Shown here piece after piece: positions 6,043-11,175 of a DNA stretch of 11,175 bases. Under the pieces are notes generated by a model. It had not been told where the DNA came from. It did not search any database and saw only the letters and a program-made list of their open reading frames with translations. The position numbers and the translations under genes were made by a program. Source of the DNA: an uncultured Collinsella sp. (lineage in GTDB: Bacteria; Actinomycetota; Coriobacteriia; Coriobacteriales; Coriobacteriaceae); contig CABRIC010000056.1 of the NCBI GenBank assembly GCA_902470905.1, forward strand, positions 1 through 11,175, given 5' to 3'. The stretch's first letter is position 1. Every line of letters starts with the position of its first letter.

Positions 6043-6834
6043 CTAAATATCCCCTCGGTTCTCAAAATCCGATTCCCAGTAATTAAATCCGCGCAGGTAG
6101 GCGGTCTTTTCGTAACACAGGCAGTACTTGGAGACCGCCGTAAGCTCGGCCGCTCCCGGCGGCACCATATCACGCACCAGCTGCGGGCAAAACTCCGTAA
6201 ACTTGACCTCCATCACCAGCTTGCCGGGCTCCAGGACCGGCAGCGCGGGCAGCGTCGCGTCAAAGATATCGAAGCTTCCCACCGCGGCACGCACGTTCAT
6301 GTCAAACGTAATGCGCACGGTGCCCTCATCCATCACCCACGGCTCGCGCTCGTAGTCCACGATGGTCCGCGGGCGCATCATGTTGCAGATGCACTCGATG
6401 TAGAACTCGCGGCAGAGCGGATAGGGGCTCCTCAGCAAAAAGCCGTAGTCGCCGGCCAGAATCTGCTCAAACTCGCCGCGCGTGAGCAGCGCGTCCTCCT
6501 TGTAGATCCAGCTGCCGTACTTCTTTTTTCGCTCGAGCTTAATCAACTTGTCGCTGCCGTTATAGATGCGCACGCGATACTTTTTGCGCATGAGAATGCC
6601 GGCGTCTTTTTCCTCGTAGGCCGAGTTGCAGTAGTCGTCAAAGTAGAGGCTGCGAATAGTGTAACCGCCCGCCCGCGCATGCTTGTCCAGCTTAAACACC
6701 GGTGCCATGCGACAGGCAAGCGCAGCGTGCTCGCCCTCGTTAATGAGATATTTGAGCTCGTGGCGGTAACGCTCCTGCGTGGTACGCACAGGCGGGGCCG
6801 CCAAGCGCTCAAGCAGCGCGCTAGCCCTCCTCAT
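6043..6834 (-). CDS. VTC-domain polyphosphate polymerase-like protein
   Basis: A 263-aa protein of the VTC domain family (triphosphate tunnel fold), related to yeast Vtc4, which makes polyphosphate from ATP. The basic and acidic residues expected to line the tunnel are visible: RYRHELKYLI (22-31, with Glu26 and Lys28), IRSLYFDD (60-67), RVRIY (87-91), KLERKKK (99-105), YEREPW (161-166, Arg163), VRITFD (173-178, Arg174), MEVKF (208-212, Glu209 and Lys211) and SKYCLC (235-240, Lys236). All key blocks are present, so an active enzyme is plausible. There is no SPX domain, membrane segment or signal peptide, so it should be cytoplasmic and may be held at the membrane by the DUF4956 protein. The ATG overlaps the end of the CotH gene by 14 nt, with GGAGG 6 nt upstream: translational coupling. 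The product actually made (free polyphosphate or another phosphate transfer) cannot be read from the sequence. Confidence 0.88.
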   Translation of the reverse strand: MRRASALLERLAAPPVRTTQERYRHELKYLINEGEHAALACRMAPVFKLDKHARAGGYTIRSLYFDDYCNSAYEEKDAGILMRKKYRVRIYNGSDKLIKLERKKKYGSWIYKEDALLTRGEFEQILAGDYGFLLRSPYPLCREFYIECICNMMRPRTIVDYEREPWVMDEGTVRITFDMNVRAAVGSFDIFDATLPALPVLEPGKLVMEVKFTEFCPQLVRDMVPPGAAELTAVSKYCLCYEKTAYLRGFNYWESDFENRGDI

Positions 6835-8590
6835 ACGTGTCCTCCACGACCTTGCCGCCGTCTTGCACGTAAAAACACTTCATGCCGTAGTGCTTGCCGT
6901 CGTCGGTCACATAGTAGTCAAACGCATCTTGCGTATAGCCGTCGGAGTTGGTGGCACGCACGCGTACAAAATACTGGCCGGTATCGGGCGCATCGCAGGT
7001 CACCTCGGGAAGCAGCACGTCCTCGGCCTTAAAAACCACGTCGCTTATGGCATAGTCGTGCGCCAGCTCCACGGTATAGCGAATGTCACGCGCCTCAAAG
7101 TCGTAAGACGCATCCCAGTTAATACGCAGCTTACCGTTATCGATCTGCGGCACGCCGATGTAGAACGGCATGGGCTTTTTAAAACTCTCGCGAAAGCTCT
7201 TGTAGTTCTCCTCGATCTCGGAGGGAATCGCCGCGGCGATCTGCTCGTATTGGTCCTTGGTGACAGGCAGATTGTCGATATCGGGCGAAGCAAAGACCAG
7301 GGATTCAGTCACCTCGCGGTAGTGTTTGATCATCTTGGTCAGGCGTGCCTCGGTCAAATACGAGCGCAAGTCCTTGACGGCACAGTCGAGTTCGCTGCGG
7401 AACGACTTGCTGCGCAATGCGCGGTTAAACAGCACGTTGCCCCAGTAGTTGCTTGCACCGCGCTCCCAGCTCGCGTAGTCCGAAAACCCGGCAAGAGAAA
7501 GCTCCAGCTTACGCAACATGCCGTCGTTATCCCAATCCAGGATATACCAGACCTTGGAGTTAAGCGGGCTGTACAGATAACAGTTACGGTTCTGCGTATC
7601 ACAGTTGCCCGTCAGAATCTGAAACGCCAGCCAATAAACCAGATTCTCGGAATCAAAGTAGGTATCGAACACATCATCGATCTTTTGCGATTCGTCGTTG
7701 AGCGCATCGAGCATCTCGATGAGCTTGGTGTGGTCCGAATCGCCCTTAATCTCGAGCATGCCCTCAAATTTAGCCTGGTTGTAGTCGGGATCGTCGGCGA
7801 GCTTAATGATGTCCTCGTAGCGATGGAAATCGAAGCTGTTCACCTTATACAGATGCCCGTTCTTATCCAAGCCGTGCGCCTTAAGCGCCGTCTTATTGAG
7901 CTGCTCCACCTGCGTAAACAGGCCGTAGTCCTCAAAGGTGTCGTTGGACTTTTCGGTCTGGTCGCACACCCACAGATGCACAAACTGCGTACGTAGGCCC
8001 ATCATCTGGGGAATCCCACGGATAAGGTCGTAGGCCATCTTGTTGCGAAAACGCATACCCTCGCCCATGTGCTTGTTGAGCGCAATCGCGCGCTGTTGGC
8101 GCCAGGTACCCTTGCCCTTTTTGAGCTCCACCTTGTAATTCTTTTGCGAGTTATTGCTCGATGTCTGTCCGCGCACCTGCACGGTAGCATTGGGCGCTTC
8201 CTCGCCATAGCCAACCTCGCCGGCCTCCGGGCCCTCTTCGTCGCCCGGCTGCAACAGGCCCATAACCTGATAGCGCGTCACGCCCATGTCGGCATAGTCA
8301 TACACCGAGTACGTGTTGATCTCGGCCCAGCTGTGGTCGGTGTTCTCGGAGCTGTTGCCGCGCGAGACCGTCAGGTACATGGTCACAATGCCCGAGTCGT
8401 CGTAGACCTCGTAGAGCTCGTCCTTGTCGCGCAGGTGCTTGGCCTCATTCGAGGACTCGGCCTTTTTAATCTTATCCTGCTTTTTAACCTTTTTGCTCGA
8501 GGAGTCTTCCTGCACCGAGCAGCCCGAAAGCAACAGCGCACCGGCAGCCGCCTCAAACAGGCGACGGCGAGACATCATCCTATCGGTCAT
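6821..8590 (-). CDS. CotH-kinase-domain lipoprotein
   Basis: A 589-aa exported lipoprotein. The N-terminus has a twin-arginine-like SRRRLF (7-12), a hydrophobic stretch and the lipobox LSGC (21-24), so Cys24 should be lipidated on the outer face of the membrane. A Lys/Ser/Glu-rich linker follows (25-55). The CotH domain covers about 60-430: VRGQTSSNNSQKNYKVEL (139-156), the RFRNKMAYDLIR helix (180-191), NCDTQNRN (329-336, Asp331) and ILDWDND (350-356, Asp352/Asp354). These Asp and Asn residues are the expected catalytic and metal-binding positions of this atypical kinase family. Residues about 475-562 look like a fibronectin-III-type beta domain. SD GGGAGG lies 5 nt before the ATG, which overlaps the pelG end by 11 nt. 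CotH of Bacillus phosphorylates spore-coat proteins, but nothing here suggests spores; the operon points to an extracellular or cell-surface target linked to Pel. The target is unknown. Confidence 0.9.
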   Translation of the reverse strand: MTDRMMSRRRLFEAAAGALLLSGCSVQEDSSSKKVKKQDKIKKAESSNEAKHLRDKDELYEVYDDSGIVTMYLTVSRGNSSENTDHSWAEINTYSVYDYADMGVTRYQVMGLLQPGDEEGPEAGEVGYGEEAPNATVQVRGQTSSNNSQKNYKVELKKGKGTWRQQRAIALNKHMGEGMRFRNKMAYDLIRGIPQMMGLRTQFVHLWVCDQTEKSNDTFEDYGLFTQVEQLNKTALKAHGLDKNGHLYKVNSFDFHRYEDIIKLADDPDYNQAKFEGMLEIKGDSDHTKLIEMLDALNDESQKIDDVFDTYFDSENLVYWLAFQILTGNCDTQNRNCYLYSPLNSKVWYILDWDNDGMLRKLELSLAGFSDYASWERGASNYWGNVLFNRALRSKSFRSELDCAVKDLRSYLTEARLTKMIKHYREVTESLVFASPDIDNLPVTKDQYEQIAAAIPSEIEENYKSFRESFKKPMPFYIGVPQIDNGKLRINWDASYDFEARDIRYTVELAHDYAISDVVFKAEDVLLPEVTCDAPDTGQYFVRVRATNSDGYTQDAFDYYVTDDGKHYGMKCFYVQDGGKVVEDTYEEG

Positions 8591-10124
8591 CAGAACCTCC
8601 CCAATGTTTGCGATAAACGCGAACTACTGCGCGCTCAAACGCGCCATGTGGCTCACCCTTATGGCGACCTTCCTCATAGCGCCGCTCGGCACGATCGAGC
8701 AAGCGGCCCAGCTGTGTAAAGCGACCCGTTTTGTCGGTCGCCACAATGGGCTGCTGGCTCAGGATACGATACGGCAAGTTGACGGTATAGGTATCGAGCC
8801 GCAGCAGCGCCACGATAAAAAACACCGCCGCACCCAACAAAAAGCCAAAGCCGTAAAATTGCTGCGGCAAAAGCAACGACACGGCAGTCGCCAGCCCGGC
8901 CACACCGGCAAACAGGCCCGAAGCCAGCACGGCCCCCTTATAGTCGGTAAAGTACAGCAAGATGAGCATCACCGTATTACCCACGGCATACAGGCCATAG
9001 CCCACGCACAGCGTGCGAAAATACCCGTGCATAAGGTTGTTAAAGCCCAACGGTAGGGCCGACAGCACCGTGGTCTCGAGCGAAATGACCGCCGCGGTCA
9101 CAAACAGCTGCTTGAGCGCACAAAAGCGCAGCTCGCTGTTAAGCGTGGAGAGCATCTCCTCCTCGGCCACCACAATGTCGCCTACCACGCCGCCGTCATT
9201 GAACAGGCTGTAGTAGTCGCGGTAGCGCGGATAGAAGTTGACCTCGACCGAGACCACAAAGTTGACGGTCGTGACCAGGATCGTCAAAAACGCGATGAGC
9301 GCCGGCACATCGTAGTAGGGCGCACCATAAAACAAGCCCTTGACCTGCACGCCAATGGGACCGGCCCAAATAATCACCAGGTGCGCAAAGAGTCCCAGAT
9401 TGGTTAACAGACCCGTGAGCGCCAGCGGCATAAACTGATCGAGCCACTGCAAAAAGGGCCAGGGGCTGCGGTCGCTCTGAGGAAAATACCGGTGCAGCAG
9501 TACCACGTCCCAGGCGAGCATGACGCCGTAGCCCAGAGCAATTGACGCCAACAGGCCCTCGACCGGCGGCAGTCCCAGCGCCAGCACGGCCAGGGCGCAC
9601 AGGCACGCCACGCCAATGGCGGCCGCAAAGCTGCACAGGATGCCGCGGTAATCCTTGATGGCCGTGAGGTAACTCATGCCGTTCCAGTTGACGATCATAA
9701 TGTTGAACAGCCACAGGCACAGCAGCCCCTGCATAAGCGTAGCGCCCGAGAACAGCAGAAAGACACCGTAGAGCACCGTGCCCGCAACGAGCATGACAGC
9801 ATTGGAGCCCCAAAACGAAGGCAGAATCTCGTCCTCGCGCTCGGCAAACAACATATCAGCCAAAAAGCGCGTGACCGGCATGGAGAAAAAGCTCGTGAGC
9901 AAAAGCGAGGCCAGCAGCGTATAGGTCACCATGCACACCAGCAGATCTTGGTTGGCACGGCCCACACCCCACAGACCGCACAGCACCAAGATACCCACCT
10001 GGAGCAGCACGCCCAACAGCATCGGGCCCGTGCACACGATGCCGGCGTAGCCGTAAGCGCGCATCGTGGCAAACAGGCCCTTGCGCCTAAACAGGCGCTT
10101 GAGCTCAAAACCAATTCCGGCCAC
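8580..10124 (-). CDS. pelG: PelG, Pel polysaccharide inner-membrane transporter
   Basis: A 514-aa polytopic membrane protein of the PelG family (MOP flippase-like), which with PelD/PelE and PelF forms the membrane complex that makes and exports the Pel polymer. The N-terminus MAGIGFELKRLF is the family's hallmark. About twelve hydrophobic segments follow, with the family-typical NWNGMSYLTAIKDYRGI loop (about 167-183) and VEVNFYPRYRDYY (about 304-316). A soluble, charged C-terminal tail (about 450-514) follows the last membrane span. The start is GTG at 10124; GGAGG is 8 nt upstream, and the gap to the pelF stop is only 3 nt. The end overlaps the CotH gene. Length and order (pelF then pelG) agree with known Pel loci, including Gram-positive ones. 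Confidence 0.93.
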   Translation of the reverse strand: MAGIGFELKRLFRRKGLFATMRAYGYAGIVCTGPMLLGVLLQVGILVLCGLWGVGRANQDLLVCMVTYTLLASLLLTSFFSMPVTRFLADMLFAEREDEILPSFWGSNAVMLVAGTVLYGVFLLFSGATLMQGLLCLWLFNIMIVNWNGMSYLTAIKDYRGILCSFAAAIGVACLCALAVLALGLPPVEGLLASIALGYGVMLAWDVVLLHRYFPQSDRSPWPFLQWLDQFMPLALTGLLTNLGLFAHLVIIWAGPIGVQVKGLFYGAPYYDVPALIAFLTILVTTVNFVVSVEVNFYPRYRDYYSLFNDGGVVGDIVVAEEEMLSTLNSELRFCALKQLFVTAAVISLETTVLSALPLGFNNLMHGYFRTLCVGYGLYAVGNTVMLILLYFTDYKGAVLASGLFAGVAGLATAVSLLLPQQFYGFGFLLGAAVFFIVALLRLDTYTVNLPYRILSQQPIVATDKTGRFTQLGRLLDRAERRYEEGRHKGEPHGAFERAVVRVYRKHWGGSDDR

Positions 10125-10127
10125 CGG

Positions 10128-11175
10128 CTACTCCTCCTCTCTGGGCAGGTTAAACGCAAGCGCCGTCTCGTCGTACAGCGCGCGATAGTTGGCGAGCATC
10201 TGCTCGTGCAAAAAGTACGTGGCAACGCGACGCTGCCCGCGCTCCCCCATCTCAATGCGACGGGCGCGGCTCGCACACATGCGCTCCATGGCATCGGCCA
10301 AGCCCTTGCGATACATGGGCGGCGTCACAAAACCCGCGACGCCAAAGTCGTCACCCGGGGCGCCTTCGAGCAGCTCGCGGCAGCAGCCCACCTCGGTCGT
10401 CACGCAGGGACGGCGCGCTGCAAGCGACTCCAGCACGCTGAGCGGCTGACCTTCGGAAATGCTCGTCAAAATGGTAAAGTCGAGCTTTTCCATGTACTCG
10501 ACCACGTTGACGCGGCCGGTAAAGATTAGGTCGCGCACGCCCAGGGTATCGACCAGCGCGTGGCACTCGGCGCCGTACTCTTCGTCGTCCACGCCGCCCA
10601 TAATGTGCAGGCGCACCTTGGGCAGGCGCTCGTGCAGCTCAAAGAAGGCATAGATCATAGTCTTGACGTCCTTGATAGGTGCCAGGCGCACCACCGCGCC
10701 AATGTCCACCCAGCCGTCATCGGGCTTTAAGGGAATGTCCTTAAAGCGGTCGAACTGGATGCCGTTGGGGATGACCAGACATTTGTCTGCATCGCAACCC
10801 ATATCGATCTGCGTCTTGCGGGCGTTATGAAACAAACTCGTCACGCGGAAGGCGCGGCGGTAGATCTCCTCCGAAAGCAGGTAGAAAAAGCGAATCCAGC
10901 GGTCCTTAAACGACGGCACCACCCAGTCGGCGCGAATGATCTCTTCCTCGCGCTCGCGGGTATAGATGCCGTGCTCGGTGAGCAGCACCGGCGCATGGTG
11001 AACGCTTGAGCCCAGGCAGGCGAGCAGGCCGCCGTAGCCGGTCGAGATAGCGTGGTACACATCGGCAACCGGAACCTCGCTGCCCAGCAGGTAGAGCACC
11101 GGCAACAGCATAGAGCGCATGGTGTGGAATGCGTCGGCGAAGGGCGTGTAGGGGTACTCGGCAAGGCACACGTCG
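10128..11175 (-). CDS. pelF: PelF, GT4 glycosyltransferase, 5'-truncated
   Basis: Cytoplasmic nucleotide-sugar-dependent glycosyltransferase that polymerises the Pel polysaccharide. The frame runs off the right edge: 348 codons remain, so about 150 N-terminal residues of a roughly 500-aa family member are missing. Residue numbers here count from the first whole codon, Asp at 11174-11172. The PelF signature TEHGIYTREREEEI is at 66-79, NGI at 137-139, the donor-site Arg/Lys in VVRLAPIKD at 161-169, and the GT4 E-x7-E motif in SEGQPLSVLES (Glu241 and Glu249). No transmembrane segment is seen. The codon at 11171 is GTG, but it is internal, not a start. The gene ends 3 nt before pelG. Upstream pel genes (pelD, pelE, pelA-like) are expected beyond the window. 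Confidence 0.93.
   Translation of the reverse strand, partial: DVCLAEYPYTPFADAFHTMRSMLLPVLYLLGSEVPVADVYHAISTGYGGLLACLGSSVHHAPVLLTEHGIYTREREEEIIRADWVVPSFKDRWIRFFYLLSEEIYRRAFRVTSLFHNARKTQIDMGCDADKCLVIPNGIQFDRFKDIPLKPDDGWVDIGAVVRLAPIKDVKTMIYAFFELHERLPKVRLHIMGGVDDEEYGAECHALVDTLGVRDLIFTGRVNVVEYMEKLDFTILTSISEGQPLSVLESLAARRPCVTTEVGCCRELLEGAPGDDFGVAGFVTPPMYRKGLADAMERMCASRARRIEMGERGQRRVATYFLHEQMLANYRALYDETALAFNLPREEE

Noticed and set aside
6779..7996. 405-codon plus-strand open frame opposite the CotH and VTC genes
   Set aside because: Antisense shadow in high-GC coding DNA; no family motif and no SD, whereas the minus frame has lipobox and CotH motifs.

Overview
The window is high-GC bacterial DNA. 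Every gene I can support reads on the minus strand, so transcription runs from the right edge to the left. Gene content (a PTS-fed sucrose locus, a Pel-type exopolysaccharide locus, a LacI-type repressor) and base composition suggest a Gram-positive gut actinobacterium of the Coriobacteriia, probably Collinsella or a relative. That placement is inference; there is no rRNA or marker gene to prove it. The first 47 bases are not genomic. They are the end of an Illumina P5 oligo, an 8-base index and the Nextera read-1 adapter with the Tn5 mosaic end, so the left edge is a library-fragment end.

Right part (11175 down to 5374): the 3' part of a tightly packed operon, in transcription order pelF (cut by the window edge), pelG, a lipoprotein with a CotH kinase domain, a VTC-domain polyphosphate polymerase-like protein and a DUF4956 membrane protein. 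Junctions are 3-nt gaps or overlaps of 11 and 14 nt, each with a Shine-Dalgarno sequence, so the five genes are very likely co-transcribed and translationally coupled. PelF and PelG are the cytoplasmic glycosyltransferase and the membrane transporter of Pel polysaccharide synthesis. The CotH-VTC-DUF4956 trio has no settled role in Pel production and is the most interesting part of the window.

Middle (5373 to 5132): about 240 bp without a gene, rich in short inverted repeats, ending in the promoter and operator of the LacI-type gene.

Left-centre (5131 down to 929): a sucrose (or fructo-oligosaccharide) utilisation locus made of a LacI-family repressor, a PTS EIIBC permease and a GH32 sucrose-6-phosphate hydrolase. 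Three 14-bp sites of form TGNAANCGNTTNCA lie in the two promoter regions: one at the repressor's own start and a tandem pair before the permease. This points to repression and auto-repression by the local regulator, with a CcpA-type regulator as an alternative reader. Intrinsic terminators follow the permease and the hydrolase.

Left edge (832 down to 48): the 5' part of a gene for a transsulfuration-family (Cys/Met metabolism) PLP-enzyme fold protein. It is N-terminally short and has Arg where the catalytic Lys should be, so it may be a pseudoenzyme. Its start lies just after the hydrolase terminator.

No tRNA, rRNA, CRISPR array, transposase or integrase was seen.
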